Assembly (NCBI GenBank): GCA_001724855.1
Contig: MEED01000023.1
Coordinates: 1-64,000 of the forward strand
Length of the DNA: 64,000 bases
Direction of reading: 5' to 3'
DNA from: Lautropia sp. SCN 69-89
GTDB taxonomy: Bacteria; Pseudomonadota; Gammaproteobacteria; Burkholderiales; Burkholderiaceae_E
Of the stretch, positions 33,463-43,223 are shown piece after piece; within the stretch, counting starts at the first letter, position 1; every line of letters begins with the position of its first letter. The position numbers were made by a program, and so were the translations under genes. Under the pieces are notes generated by a model. That model ran no database searches. It saw only the letters and a program-made list of their open reading frames with translations, and had not been told where the DNA came from.

Positions 33463-33506
33463 CGGTGTCTCAGCCGCCGGAGAACGGTGTCTCAGCCGCC
33501 GGAGAA
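33463..33506. repeat. Perfect tandem duplication of a 22-bp unit
   Basis: CGGTGTCTCAGCCGCCGGAGAA occurs twice head-to-tail. Confidence 0.95.
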
Positions 33507-33986
33507 CGGCCTGAGCAGTGCGTGCCACCAGGCATTGGGTACGCCCATCAGCGCGGCCGTCATCAGCAGGTAGCGCAGGCACTTGCCGAGTGCCATCCAG
33601 CCCACGCACGGCCAGAACGGCAGCCGCAGCCAGCCGGCCAGCGCGCACAGCGGATCGCCGACCGCGGGCAGCCAGGCGAAGAACAGCGCCTTCGGCCCCA
33701 GGCGCTCGAGCCACTTCAGGTAAACGGTGCGCTTGCCGCGGGCCACCGCTTCGTGCGCGCCCAGCCCGAGCCAGTAATCGACGGCGCCGCCCAGCGTGTT
33801 GCCGACGGTCGCCACCATGATCGCCAGCCAGAACTGGTCCGGATTGAGCTTGACGAAGCCGAAGACGGCCGGCTCCGAGCCCATGGGCAGCAGCGTCGCC
33901 GACACGAACGCCACGACGAAGATCGTCGACAGCCCGATCTCGGGCAACGCGAACCAGTCGAGCAGGGTCCGGAGCAGGGCTTCCAT
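33492..33986 (-). CDS. YqaA-family (DedA-like) membrane protein
   Basis: 164 aa; SATLLPMGSEPAVFG, VGNTLGGAVDYWLG, WLPAVGDPLCALAGWLR. Confidence 0.88.
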   Translation of the reverse strand: MEALLRTLLDWFALPEIGLSTIFVVAFVSATLLPMGSEPAVFGFVKLNPDQFWLAIMVATVGNTLGGAVDYWLGLGAHEAVARGKRTVYLKWLERLGPKALFFAWLPAVGDPLCALAGWLRLPFWPCVGWMALGKCLRYLLMTAALMGVPNAWWHALLRPFSGG

Positions 33987-34071
33987 CGGCCGGGCAGTCT
34001 ATCAGCGGCCGCGGCGACAGCCCGGTCCACGGCCGCCGTCCTCGTCGCGGGGCGGTAGAATCTGCCGCTTC

Positions 34072-35595
34072 ATGTCGATCGACTACCTCAAGCGCATCCT
34101 CACGGCGAAGGTCTACGACGTCGCCGACGAGACACCGCTCGACGCGGCGGACATCCTGTCGACCCGGCTGTCGAACCGTGTGCTGCTCAAGCGCGAGGAC
34201 ATGCAACCGGTGTTCTCGTTCAAGCTGCGCGGGGCGTACAACCGCATGGCGCGGCTGTCGGCCGGGCAGCTGGCGCGCGGAGTGATCGCTGCCTCGGCCG
34301 GCAACCATGCCCAGGGCGTCGCGCTGGCGGCGCGCCGCCTCGGCTGCCGGGCCGTGATCGTGATGCCCGTCACCACGCCGCAGGTCAAGATCGACGCAGT
34401 CAGGGCGCTGGGCGGAGAGGTCCTGCTCACCGGCGAGTCCTACAGCGACGCGGCGGTGGCGGCGACCGCGCAGCAGGAGCGCGATGGGCTCACCTTCGTG
34501 CACCCGTTCGACGACCCCGACGTGATCGCCGGCCAGGGCACGATCGGCATGGAGATCATGCGCCAGCACCAGGGCCCGCTGCACGCGATCTTCGTGCCGA
34601 TCGGCGGCGGCGGTCTGGCCGCCGGCGTGGCCGCCTACGTGAAGCAGGTGCGGCCCGAAGTGCGCGTGATCGGCGTGCAGACGATCGACTCCGACACGAT
34701 GGCGCGCTCGATCCGGGCGGGCCGGCGCGTCGAGCTGCACGACGTCGGCCTGTTCTCGGACGGCACCGCGGTCAAGAAGGTCGGCGAAGAGACCTTCCGG
34801 CTGTGCCGCGCGCTGCTCGACGACATCGTCGTCGTGGACACCGACGCGATCTGCGCGGCGATCAAGGACGTGTTCCAGGACACCCGCTCGATCCTCGAGC
34901 CTGCGGGGGCGCTGTCGGTCGCGGGGCTGAAGGCGTGGGTCGAGCGCGAGAAGCTGCACGACGAGACGCTGGTTGCGGTGGCCAGCGGCGCGAACATGAA
35001 TTTCGACCGGCTGCGCTTCGTCTCCGAGCGCGCCGAGATCGGCGAGCGGCGCGAGGCGGTGTTCGCGGTAACCATCCCCGAAGAGCGCGGCAGCTTCCGC
35101 CGCTTCTGCGAGACGGTGGGGCCACGCAACGTCACCGAGTTCAACTACCGGATCGCCGATCCCACCCAGGCGCACGTGTTCGTCGGCATCCAGACCTCGC
35201 GTCCCGGCGAGGCCGCGCAGATCGCCGCGGGCTTCGAGGCGGCAGGCTTTCGCACGCTCGACCTCACCGACGACGAGCTCGGCAAGCTGCACCTGCGCCA
35301 CATGGTGGGCGGCAACTCGACGCTGGCCCGGAACGAGCTGCTCTACAGCTTCGAGTTCCCGGAGCGCCCTGGCGCGCTGATGCGCTTCCTGTCGAGCATG
35401 AGCCCGAACTGGAACATCTCGCTGTTCCACTACCGCAACCACGGCGCCGACTACGGCCGCATCCTGGTCGGCATCCAGGTGCCGGCCGGCGAGAAGAAGC
35501 AGTTCCGCGAGTTCCTCGCCACGCTCGGCTACCCGCACCGCGACGAGAGCCAGCACCCGGCCTACCGGCTGTTCCTGGGCGCGCACGCTTCCTGA
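34072..35595 (+). CDS. ilvA: Threonine ammonia-lyase, biosynthetic
   Basis: [38 protein letters not shown]; two C-terminal ACT-like regions. Confidence 0.96.
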   Translation: MSIDYLKRILTAKVYDVADETPLDAADILSTRLSNRVLLKREDMQPVFSFKLRGAYNRMARLSAGQLARGVIAASAGNHAQGVALAARRLGCRAVIVMPVTTPQVKIDAVRALGGEVLLTGESYSDAAVAATAQQERDGLTFVHPFDDPDVIAGQGTIGMEIMRQHQGPLHAIFVPIGGGGLAAGVAAYVKQVRPEVRVIGVQTIDSDTMARSIRAGRRVELHDVGLFSDGTAVKKVGEETFRLCRALLDDIVVVDTDAICAAIKDVFQDTRSILEPAGALSVAGLKAWVEREKLHDETLVAVASGANMNFDRLRFVSERAEIGERREAVFAVTIPEERGSFRRFCETVGPRNVTEFNYRIADPTQAHVFVGIQTSRPGEAAQIAAGFEAAGFRTLDLTDDELGKLHLRHMVGGNSTLARNELLYSFEFPERPGALMRFLSSMSPNWNISLFHYRNHGADYGRILVGIQVPAGEKKQFREFLATLGYPHRDESQHPAYRLFLGAHAS

Positions 35596-35620
35596 GCGTC
35601 GCGGCAGTCGGCCCCGGGTG

Positions 35621-35653
35621 ATTCCGATCAAGCCAGCGGCATCGGAATCCGAT
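35621..35653. promoter_or_regulatory. Overlapping inverted repeats upstream of hemA
   Basis: ATTCCGAT-N12-ATCGGAAT and ATCGGA-A-TCCGAT adjacent to a TAATAT -10-like element. Confidence 0.5.
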
Positions 35654-35668
35654 AATATTCAAGCTCTT

Positions 35669-36988
35669 ATGCAACTTCTCACGCTCGGCCTGAACCACCA
35701 GACCGCGCCGCTCGCGCTGCGCGAGCGCGTGTCGTTCCCGGGCGAGACGTTGCGCGCGGCGCTTGCCGACCTGCGCGAGCGGCTGCATGCGGTGGCCCCC
35801 GAATCGGCGATCCTGTCCACCTGCAACCGCACCGAGATCTACTGTGCGACGCGCGAGCCGCAGGAAGCGAAGGAAGCGATCGCAGGGTGGCTCGACCATC
35901 GCCATCGCGTCGACGGGGCGGCGCTGCTTGCGCACCTGTACGCGTTGCCCAACGGCGAAGCGGTGCGCCATGCGTTCCGCGTCGCTGCCGGGCTCGATTC
36001 GATGGTGCTCGGCGAGCCGCAGATCCTCGGCCAGATGAAGCAGGCCGCGCGGGTCGCGCACGAGGCCGGCGCACTGGGCTCGCACCTTCACCAGCTGTTC
36101 CAGCGCTCGTTCGCGGTCGCCAAGGAGGTGCGCAGCACCACCGAGATCGGCGCGCATTCGGTGTCGATGGCCGCCGCCGCCGTGCGGCTGGCGCGGCGCA
36201 TCTTCGAAGACCTGCGCGACACCCGCGTGCTGTTCGTCGGCGCCGGCGAGATGATCGAACTGGCAGCCACGCATTTCGCCGCCCAGCACCCGAAATCGAT
36301 GGTGGTGGCCAACCGCACGATCGACCGCGCGGCCCGGCTCGCGCAGCGGCTCGGCGCCGAGACCCTGAGGCTGGCCGAGTTGTCCGAAAGGCTCGACGAA
36401 TTCGACATCGTCGTCTCCTGTACGGCGAGCTCGTTGCCGATCATCGGGCTGGGCATGGTCGAACGCGCCACGCGCGCGCGACGGCGCAAGCCGATGTTCA
36501 TGGTCGACCTCGCCGTGCCGCGCGACATCGAAGCCGAAGTCGCCCGCCTCGACGACGTCTTTCTCTACACGGTCGACGACCTCGGCCGGCAGGTGGCAGC
36601 CGGCCACGAGAACCGGCGCGCCGCAGTGGCGCAGGCCGAGGCGATCATCGAGACCCGCGTCGACGCGTTCATGCAGTGGATGTCGACGCGCCGCGCGGTG
36701 CCCGCGATCCGCTCGCTGCACGCGCGCGGCGACGCGATCCGCCGTGCCGAGCTCGAGCGCGCGCGGCGCGCGCTGGCTCGTGGCGAAGCGCCCGAGCAGG
36801 TCGTCGAGCTGCTGGCGCACGCGCTCACCGCGAAGTTCCTGCACGGGCCCACCAGCCTGCTGCACGGACCGGACACCCAGCGCGAGCACCTGCTGCCGAT
36901 CATCGACCAGTTGCTCCCCGACCGTTTCGCCCCGGCGGCGTCCGATGCGCCGGGCAGCGACGACGACGCGCCCGTCGCATCCACGTAG
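35669..36988 (+). CDS. hemA: Glutamyl-tRNA reductase
   Basis: [41 protein letters not shown]. Confidence 0.97.
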   Translation: MQLLTLGLNHQTAPLALRERVSFPGETLRAALADLRERLHAVAPESAILSTCNRTEIYCATREPQEAKEAIAGWLDHRHRVDGAALLAHLYALPNGEAVRHAFRVAAGLDSMVLGEPQILGQMKQAARVAHEAGALGSHLHQLFQRSFAVAKEVRSTTEIGAHSVSMAAAAVRLARRIFEDLRDTRVLFVGAGEMIELAATHFAAQHPKSMVVANRTIDRAARLAQRLGAETLRLAELSERLDEFDIVVSCTASSLPIIGLGMVERATRARRRKPMFMVDLAVPRDIEAEVARLDDVFLYTVDDLGRQVAAGHENRRAAVAQAEAIIETRVDAFMQWMSTRRAVPAIRSLHARGDAIRRAELERARRALARGEAPEQVVELLAHALTAKFLHGPTSLLHGPDTQREHLLPIIDQLLPDRFAPAASDAPGSDDDAPVAST

Positions 36989-36999
36989 CTGACTCGAGC

Positions 37000-38085
37000 A
37001 TGAAGGCCTCGATGCAGGCCAGGCTCGAGCAACTCGAACGCCGCCTGGCCGAAGTCAACCTGCTGCTGTCCGGCGAGGACGCCGCGCGCGACCTCGAAGC
37101 GTTTCGCCGCGCCAGCCGCGAACACGCGGAGCTGGCGCAGGTCGTCGAATGCTACGAGGCCTGGAAACGCGCGATCGCCGACCTGCGCACCGCCGAGCAG
37201 ATGCGCTCGGAGCCGGCAATGCGCGAGTTCGCCGACGAGGAGGCGGGCGCAGCCACGACCCGTGCCGCCGAGCAGGAGGCACTGCTGCAACGGCTGCTGC
37301 TGCCGAAGGATCCGAACGACGAGCGCAGCGTGCTGCTCGAGATCCGCGCCGGCACCGGCGGCGACGAATCGGCGCTGTTCGCCGGCGCGCTGCTGCGCAT
37401 GTACCTGCGCTTCGCCGAGCGCCGCGGCTGGCGCACCGAAATCGTCTCGGCCAGCGAGTCCGAGCTCGGCGGCTACAAGGAGGCGATCGTCCGCATCGAC
37501 GGCAACGGCGCCTGGTCGCAGCTGAAGTTCGAATCCGGCGGCCACCGGGTGCAGCGGGTGCCCGAGACCGAGGCGCAGGGGCGCATCCACACCTCGGCAT
37601 GCACGGTGGCGGTGATGCCCGAAGCCGACGAGATCGGCGAGATCGACATCGATCCCGAGGAGATCCGCGTGGACGTGTTCCGCGCCTCTGGCGCGGGCGG
37701 GCAGCACGTGAACAAGACCGAATCGGCGGTGCGCATCACGCACCTGCCCACCGGGATGGTGGTCGAATGCCAGGACGATCGCTCGCAGCACCGCAATCGC
37801 GATCGCGCGATGCAGGTGCTCGCCACGCGGCTGAAGGATCGCCAGATGCGCGAGGCGCAGGCGCGCGAGGCTGCGCAGCGCAAGTCGCTGATCGGCTCGG
37901 GCGACCGCTCGGAGCGCATCCGCACGTACAACTTCCCGCAGGGGCGGGTCACCGACCATCGCATCAACCTCACGCTGTACAAGCTGCAGCAGGTGATGGA
38001 CGGGGACCTCGACGAGATGATCGCGGCGCTGTCGACCGAGCACCAGGCGCGCCTGCTCGCCGAACTGGGCGAGGGCACCGCGTGA
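37000..38085 (+). CDS. prfA: Peptide chain release factor 1
   Basis: [45 protein letters not shown] (GGQ). Confidence 0.97.
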   Translation: MKASMQARLEQLERRLAEVNLLLSGEDAARDLEAFRRASREHAELAQVVECYEAWKRAIADLRTAEQMRSEPAMREFADEEAGAATTRAAEQEALLQRLLLPKDPNDERSVLLEIRAGTGGDESALFAGALLRMYLRFAERRGWRTEIVSASESELGGYKEAIVRIDGNGAWSQLKFESGGHRVQRVPETEAQGRIHTSACTVAVMPEADEIGEIDIDPEEIRVDVFRASGAGGQHVNKTESAVRITHLPTGMVVECQDDRSQHRNRDRAMQVLATRLKDRQMREAQAREAAQRKSLIGSGDRSERIRTYNFPQGRVTDHRINLTLYKLQQVMDGDLDEMIAALSTEHQARLLAELGEGTA

Positions 38086-39002
38086 GCGCGGGTCGCGCCG
38101 CGCCGGCTCCGCAAGCCCCGGCGATCGCCTCGACAGCGACCCCCCGGACGCCCGAAGCCGACGCTTCGGCTGTACCGACCTGGGAGCGGCTCGCGCTCGC
38201 GAGCGGCCTGCCGCGCCTGGAAGCCAGGGTGCTGCTCGGGCACGCGAGCGGCCGGCGGCGCGAATGGCTGGTCGCACACGGCGACGAGCCCGCCGAAGCG
38301 CGCGCTGCCGTCGCCTTCGCCGAACTGGCGCGACGGCGCCGCGACGGCGAGCCGATCGCCTACCTCACCGGGTCGCGCGAGTTCCTCGGCCGCGACTTCG
38401 AGGTGTCGCCGGCGGTGCTGATCCCCCGACCCGAGACCGAACTGCTCGTGCAGGCGGCGCTCGAGCGCGCGCCCCGCGGCGCCCGGGTACTCGACCTCGG
38501 CACCGGCAGCGGCGCGATCGCGATCAGCCTGGCCTGCGAGCGGGCCGACCTGAGCGTGCTCGGCTCCGACGCGTCGCCGCAGGCGCTGGCCGTGGCCGCG
38601 CGCAACGCGCAGCGGCTGGCCGGCGACGCGCTGGCGAGCGGGCGGCTGCGGCTGCGCGCCGGCAGCTGGTGGGAAGCGGTCGACCTCCAGGAGCGATTCG
38701 ACCTCGTCGTCTCGAACCCGCCCTACGTGCAGGCCGGCGACCCGCATCTGGCGCAGGGCGACCTGCGCTTCGAGCCGCCGCAGGCGCTCGCGGCCGGGCC
38801 CGACGGGCTGGCGGCGCTGCGCGAGGTCGTCGCGGGAGCGAGCGGCCGCCTGCAGCCCGGCGGATGGCTGCTGCTCGAGCATGGCCGCGACCAGGACGCG
38901 GCGGTGCGGGCGCTGCTGGCCGGTGCCGGCTTCACGGCGATCCTGACGCTCGGCGACGCCGCAGGCCTGCCCCGCGTGACGCTCGGGCGTCGGCCCGAAT
39001 AA
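38082..39002 (+). CDS. prmC: Release factor glutamine methyltransferase
   Basis: GTG start overlapping prfA stop; [35 protein letters not shown]. Confidence 0.95.
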   Translation: MSAGRAAPAPQAPAIASTATPRTPEADASAVPTWERLALASGLPRLEARVLLGHASGRRREWLVAHGDEPAEARAAVAFAELARRRRDGEPIAYLTGSREFLGRDFEVSPAVLIPRPETELLVQAALERAPRGARVLDLGTGSGAIAISLACERADLSVLGSDASPQALAVAARNAQRLAGDALASGRLRLRAGSWWEAVDLQERFDLVVSNPPYVQAGDPHLAQGDLRFEPPQALAAGPDGLAALREVVAGASGRLQPGGWLLLEHGRDQDAAVRALLAGAGFTAILTLGDAAGLPRVTLGRRPE

Positions 39003-39086
39003 CCCCGGTTTGACGCTGGGTCCGGCTCGTTCCTAGAATCGATCTCCCGCCGCATCTCGGCGCAGCCGTTCTCCCCGAGGCACTCA

Positions 39087-39407
39087 ATGGACGCAAAGGC
39101 ATTCATCCAGAAGACCGTCACCGAAAACCCCGTCGTACTGTTCATGAAGGGCACGGCGGAGTTCCCCCAGTGCGGCTTTTCGGGCCGCGCGATCCAGATC
39201 CTGAAGTCCTGTGGCGTGAAGAACCTCGTCACGGTCAACGTGCTCGAAGACGACGAGGTCCGCCAGGCGATCAAGGAATACGCGAACTGGCCGACGATTC
39301 CGCAGCTCTACGTCGGCGGCGAGTTCGTCGGCGGCTCCGACATCATGAACGAGCTGTATCAGTCCGGCGAATTGCAGAAGCTGATCCCGCAGGCCGCGCA
39401 GGCCTGA
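39087..39407 (+). CDS. grxD: Monothiol glutaredoxin
   Basis: KGTAEFPQCGFSGRAIQIL; WPTIPQLYVGGEFVGGSDI. Confidence 0.96.
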   Translation: MDAKAFIQKTVTENPVVLFMKGTAEFPQCGFSGRAIQILKSCGVKNLVTVNVLEDDEVRQAIKEYANWPTIPQLYVGGEFVGGSDIMNELYQSGELQKLIPQAAQA

Positions 39408-39417
39408 ACCGGCCCGG

Positions 39418-39441
39418 ACGGCGCCAGTAGAATGGCGCCGT
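39418..39441 (+). promoter_or_regulatory. 9-bp perfect hairpin containing a TAGAAT -10-like box and overlapping the ubiX start codon
   Basis: ACGGCGCCA-GTAGAA-TGGCGCCGT; GTG start at 39440. Confidence 0.6.
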
Positions 39442-40036
39442 GAATTCCGGCCGACTCATCGTTGCGATCACCGGCGCCACCGGCGCCCTCTACGGCGTGC
39501 GCCTGCTCGAGGTGCTGCGGGCGACGCCGGGCGTCGAGATCCACCTGATGGTCACGCCCGCCGGCTGGATGAACGTCGAACAGGAGTTGCAGCGCCCGCG
39601 CGGCGAGATCGAGGCGCTGGCCCACGTGATGCACAGCGTGCGCGACGTGGGGGCGAGCATCGCGTCGGGCTCGTTCCCCACCGACGGAATGATCGTCGCG
39701 CCGTGCTCGATGAAGACGCTGGCCGCGATCGCCCACGGGTTGTCGGACAACCTGGTCACCCGCGCCGCCGACGTGGTGCTCAAGGAGCGCCGCCGCCTGG
39801 TGTTGCTCGCGCGCGAGACGCCGCTGAATCTCGCGCACCTGCGCAACATGACCGCCGTCACCGAGATGGGCGGCATCGTCTTTCCGCCGCTGCCTGCGTT
39901 CTATCACCGGCCGCAGACCATCGGCGACCTGATCGACCACACCTGCGCCCGCGTGCTCGACCTGTTCGGGGTCGGGCACCGGCTGGCCCCGCGCTGGGGC
40001 GGCCTGCGCGCTGCCGAAGAAGGAGAACCCGAATGA
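39440..40036 (+). CDS. ubiX: Flavin prenyltransferase UbiX
   Basis: ITGATGALYGVRLLEVL; PCSMKTLAAIAHG; GTG start. Confidence 0.95.
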   Translation: MNSGRLIVAITGATGALYGVRLLEVLRATPGVEIHLMVTPAGWMNVEQELQRPRGEIEALAHVMHSVRDVGASIASGSFPTDGMIVAPCSMKTLAAIAHGLSDNLVTRAADVVLKERRRLVLLARETPLNLAHLRNMTAVTEMGGIVFPPLPAFYHRPQTIGDLIDHTCARVLDLFGVGHRLAPRWGGLRAAEEGEPE

Positions 40037-40464
40037 CAATGAAGATGCTCGTGGCCACCGACGGATCGAAAAACGCGTTGAGCGCGGTGAAATACGCGGC
40101 GCAACTGCTCGCACGGATCGCCGACGGCGGCTCGATCACGCTGATCAGCGTGCACGACGACGTCGCCCTCCGGCATGCACGCCGCTTCGTCGGCAAGGAG
40201 GCGGTGAACGACTACCTTCGCGAGCTCGGCGAACAGGATCTCGCCGACGCGCGCAAGTTGCTCGACAAGGCCGGGGTCACCCATGACATGATCATCCGCA
40301 CGGGGCACGTGGCCACCGAGATCGCCGCGGCGGCCGAGCGCGGCAAGTTCGACCTTCTGGTGCTCGGCTCGAAGGGCCGCAGCGCGGTGAAAGACCTGCT
40401 GATCGGCTCGGTCGCCCGGCGCGTGGCCGAGATCTCGAAGGTTCCGGTGCTGCTGGTGAAGTAA
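40033..40464 (+). CDS. Universal stress protein (UspA family)
   Basis: MLVATDGSKNALSAVKYA; VLGSKGRSAVKDLLIGSVARRVAEISKVPVLLVK. Confidence 0.94.
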   Translation: MTMKMLVATDGSKNALSAVKYAAQLLARIADGGSITLISVHDDVALRHARRFVGKEAVNDYLRELGEQDLADARKLLDKAGVTHDMIIRTGHVATEIAAAAERGKFDLLVLGSKGRSAVKDLLIGSVARRVAEISKVPVLLVK

Positions 40465-40492
40465 GCCGCCGCCCACTGACAAGGAGCGCACC

Positions 40493-40837
40493 ATGTCGCT
40501 GATCATCGGATGGGCGATCAACGCGGCGAGCCTGCTGCTGCTCGCCTGGCTCATGCCGGCGGTGACGGTGGCCGGCTTCGGCACCGCACTGGTCGCCGCG
40601 CTGGTGCTCGGACTGCTCAACACGGTGATCCGCCCCGTATTGCTGGTGCTCACGCTGCCGGTGAACCTGCTCACCCTCGGGCTGTTCACCTTCGTGATCA
40701 ATGGTTTCCTGTTCTGGCTCGCGGCGCGCTTCCTCGAAGGCTTCGAGGTGCGCAGCTTCGGCTGGGCGGTGCTCGCGGCGATCGTCTACAGCCTGATCAG
40801 CTGGACGGTGAGCGCGCTGCTGCCCCGGGGTCGCTGA
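40493..40837 (+). CDS. Phage holin family 4 / YvlD-like membrane protein
   Basis: 114 aa; LLNTVIRPVLLVLTLPVNLLTLGLFTFVINGFLFWL. Confidence 0.88.
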   Translation: MSLIIGWAINAASLLLLAWLMPAVTVAGFGTALVAALVLGLLNTVIRPVLLVLTLPVNLLTLGLFTFVINGFLFWLAARFLEGFEVRSFGWAVLAAIVYSLISWTVSALLPRGR

Positions 40838-41498
40838 CCGCCGCGGCCGGCCGCGCCTGCGCGACCACCCAGTCCTGCACCTCGTCGAGCAGGCGCCCCA
40901 GCGCCTGCCCGAACGCAGCCACGGCCTGAGCAGCCGACTCGCTCGCCAGCGGCTCGACCTGCGCGAAGCGGCGGCGGGCGATCGTGCGCAGTGCCGCGCG
41001 GTCGGTGAGCTCGGCCACCAGTTCGATGCGCGCCACGCCCGGCGGCACCTGGTCGTCGTGATAGAGCTGCTCGAGCTGAAGCTCCAGCAGCCAGTCGCCG
41101 CGCACCGGCGCGGTCGCGGCCGCGACGTCGGCAAAGGCGCCGCTCGCCGTGAGCCGCCGCCCGAGCAGACGCGCGATTCGCGCCGCCGGCCGCTCGGTCC
41201 AGCTGGCGAACTGGTAACTGGCACGGGCGCCGGGCGCGCGGCTGTACGCGATCGCGGTGCTGTCGAGAAACGCGTTGGCCGCGACGCCGTCGATGAGCAG
41301 CGTGCGTGTTCGAGCGCTCGCGCTGGCGGCCGCATCTGCGCCGTGCCCGTCCACGCGCGGCCCCCCCGCTCCCGGGTCGTCGAGCTCGTAGTACAGATGC
41401 GCGGGCGCCTGGCCCGGCCCGATGCAGCCGGACAGTGCCGTGGCAAGCGGCGCCGCGCCGAGCACACCCAGCAAGCGCCTGCGCACCGCCGCCTTCAT
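40797..41498 (-). CDS. ABC-type transport auxiliary lipoprotein (PqiC-like) of MCE system
   Basis: Lipobox ALSGC; YYELDDP; last gene of the MlaE-F-D operon. Confidence 0.8.
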   Translation of the reverse strand: MKAAVRRRLLGVLGAAPLATALSGCIGPGQAPAHLYYELDDPGAGGPRVDGHGADAAASASARTRTLLIDGVAANAFLDSTAIAYSRAPGARASYQFASWTERPAARIARLLGRRLTASGAFADVAAATAPVRGDWLLELQLEQLYHDDQVPPGVARIELVAELTDRAALRTIARRRFAQVEPLASESAAQAVAAFGQALGRLLDEVQDWVVAQARPAAAVSDPGAAARSPSS

Positions 41499-42463
41499 TG
41501 CGGCTTCTCCCCGGGGCCGAGTTGCGCCGGCGAAGGCCCGAGCAGCGCAGCGCGCGGATCGCGCAGCCGTTCGGCCGCGCGCGACAGCTGTTCGGCGCCG
41601 TGCCGCAACTCGCGCGCGGTGGCCCGCAATTCGAGGGCGCCGGCATCGGCGGTGGCATCGAGCCGCTGCGCGATCGCCGCAGATTCGCGCTCGAGCGCCT
41701 TCGCGGCCGCCGAGAGATCGGCGAGCGTCGCCTGGGCCTGCCGGCCCAGCGGCTGCATCTCGCGCAACAGCGCGCTGCCGTCGCCGGCCACCTGCCCGAT
41801 CGACGCGGCAATGTCGCGGCTCGAGCGCTGCATCGCCAGCGCCGTCTCGCGTATACCGTCGGCAGCGAGGTCGAGCCGATGCAGCCGCTCGTCGAGCCCG
41901 TTGGCCAGTTCGCGCACCGCCGCAACCGCCTCGACCAGCGTCTTGCGGTTTTCCGCGTTCAGCAACTGCTCGAGGTTCGCCAGCGCTCCCTCGCCGGTCA
42001 CCGCGAGCCGGCTGAGCGCGCCGGTGATCTGCTCGAGGCCCGAGGTTCCCTCGGGAATCACCGGATAGCGCTCTCCCGGCGGCACCTCGACCAGCTCGGG
42101 GCCGGGCGTGCCCGGCGTGACCAGGTCGATGCGCGCCAGGCCGGTGACCAGGTTGCGCGAGATCACCGCTTCGGTGTTGCGGCTCACCGGCGTCTGGCGG
42201 TCGACGCGCACGACGACCTCGACGCGGTTGATGTTGTCGCGCGAGATCGAGTATTCCTGCACGCGGCCGACCTTCACGCCGCGCATGTTGACGTCGCTGC
42301 CGAGCTGCAGGCCGTCGAGCGACTGCTTCTCGAAGTGGATCGCGTAGAAGCGGTAGCCCGCCGCCCCGCCCTCGCGCGCGAGCCACACGTAGGCGATGCT
42401 GACAGCCGCGACCAGGGCCAGCACGACCGCGCCCACCAGCGTGTACCGGGCTTCAGGCTCCAT
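41495..42463 (-). CDS. MlaD/MCE-domain lipid transport protein
   Basis: TM then YAIHFEKQSLDGLQLGSDVNMRGVKVGRVQEYSI (MCE). Confidence 0.92.
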   Translation of the reverse strand: MEPEARYTLVGAVVLALVAAVSIAYVWLAREGGAAGYRFYAIHFEKQSLDGLQLGSDVNMRGVKVGRVQEYSISRDNINRVEVVVRVDRQTPVSRNTEAVISRNLVTGLARIDLVTPGTPGPELVEVPPGERYPVIPEGTSGLEQITGALSRLAVTGEGALANLEQLLNAENRKTLVEAVAAVRELANGLDERLHRLDLAADGIRETALAMQRSSRDIAASIGQVAGDGSALLREMQPLGRQAQATLADLSAAAKALERESAAIAQRLDATADAGALELRATARELRHGAEQLSRAAERLRDPRAALLGPSPAQLGPGEKPQ

Positions 42464-43223
42464 TGGACGATGCCTCCGCGAGCATTCTACGGCCCTCGAA
42501 ATACGAGCGTATCCACGGATCGGGACTCGCGGCCACCTGCTCGAGCGTGCCGTCGGCCACCACCCGCCCCTGCCCGAGCACGACGACGCGCTGCGCGATC
42601 GAGGCGAGCGTATCGAGATCGTGCGTCACCAGCAGCACGGTGATTCCGAGATCGCGGCACAGCGATGCGAGCAGCGCGTCGAAAGCGCGTGCGGTGATCG
42701 GGTCCAGCCCCGCGGTCGGCTCGTCAAGGAACAGCACCTCGGGCTCGAGCGCGAGCGCGCGGGCGATCGCCGCTCGCTTGCGCATGCCGCCGGAGAGCTC
42801 GCTGGGCCGCTTCGTGCCTGTCTGCGGCGCCAGCCCGGCCATCGACAGCCGCAGGTCGACCAGTGGAGCGACGAGATGGGCGGGAATGCCGCCGTGCTCG
42901 AGCATCGGCGTGGCGACGTTGCCGGCCACGGTCAGCGACGAGAACAGCGCGCCGTCCTGGAACATCACCCCGATCCGGCGCCGCAGCGCGGTCAGCTCGC
43001 GCGCCGACGCTGCCCAGACGTCGATGCCGAGCAGCCGGATCCGGCCCGTGTCCGGTCGCTGCAGCCCGATGATCTCGCGCAACAGCACCGACTTGCCGCT
43101 GCCGCTGCCGCCGACGAGCGCGACCAGTTCGCCACGCCCGATCCGCAGGTCGACGCCATCGTGCACCCGCTGCGCCCCGAAGCGCGTGTGCACCGACTCG
43201 ATCTCGATGACCGGTTCGCTCAA
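42453..43223 (-). CDS. ABC transporter ATP-binding protein (MlaF-like)
   Basis: GGSGSGKSVLLREI, LSGGMRKRAAIARAL, EPTAGLDPI; TTG start. Confidence 0.92.
   Translation of the reverse strand: MSEPVIEIESVHTRFGAQRVHDGVDLRIGRGELVALVGGSGSGKSVLLREIIGLQRPDTGRIRLLGIDVWAASARELTALRRRIGVMFQDGALFSSLTVAGNVATPMLEHGGIPAHLVAPLVDLRLSMAGLAPQTGTKRPSELSGGMRKRAAIARALALEPEVLFLDEPTAGLDPITARAFDALLASLCRDLGITVLLVTHDLDTLASIAQRVVVLGQGRVVADGTLEQVAASPDPWIRSYFEGRRMLAEASSNGA

Noticed and set aside
29271-34058. 1595-aa plus-strand ORF
   Set aside because: Antisense shadow of the minus-strand FAD/Fe-S oxidoreductase and neighbours; His/Arg/Ala-rich composition typical of GC-rich antisense frames.
40493-40837. Prophage signal from a 'phage holin family' protein
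   Set aside because: YvlD-like chromosomal membrane protein; no other phage genes nearby.
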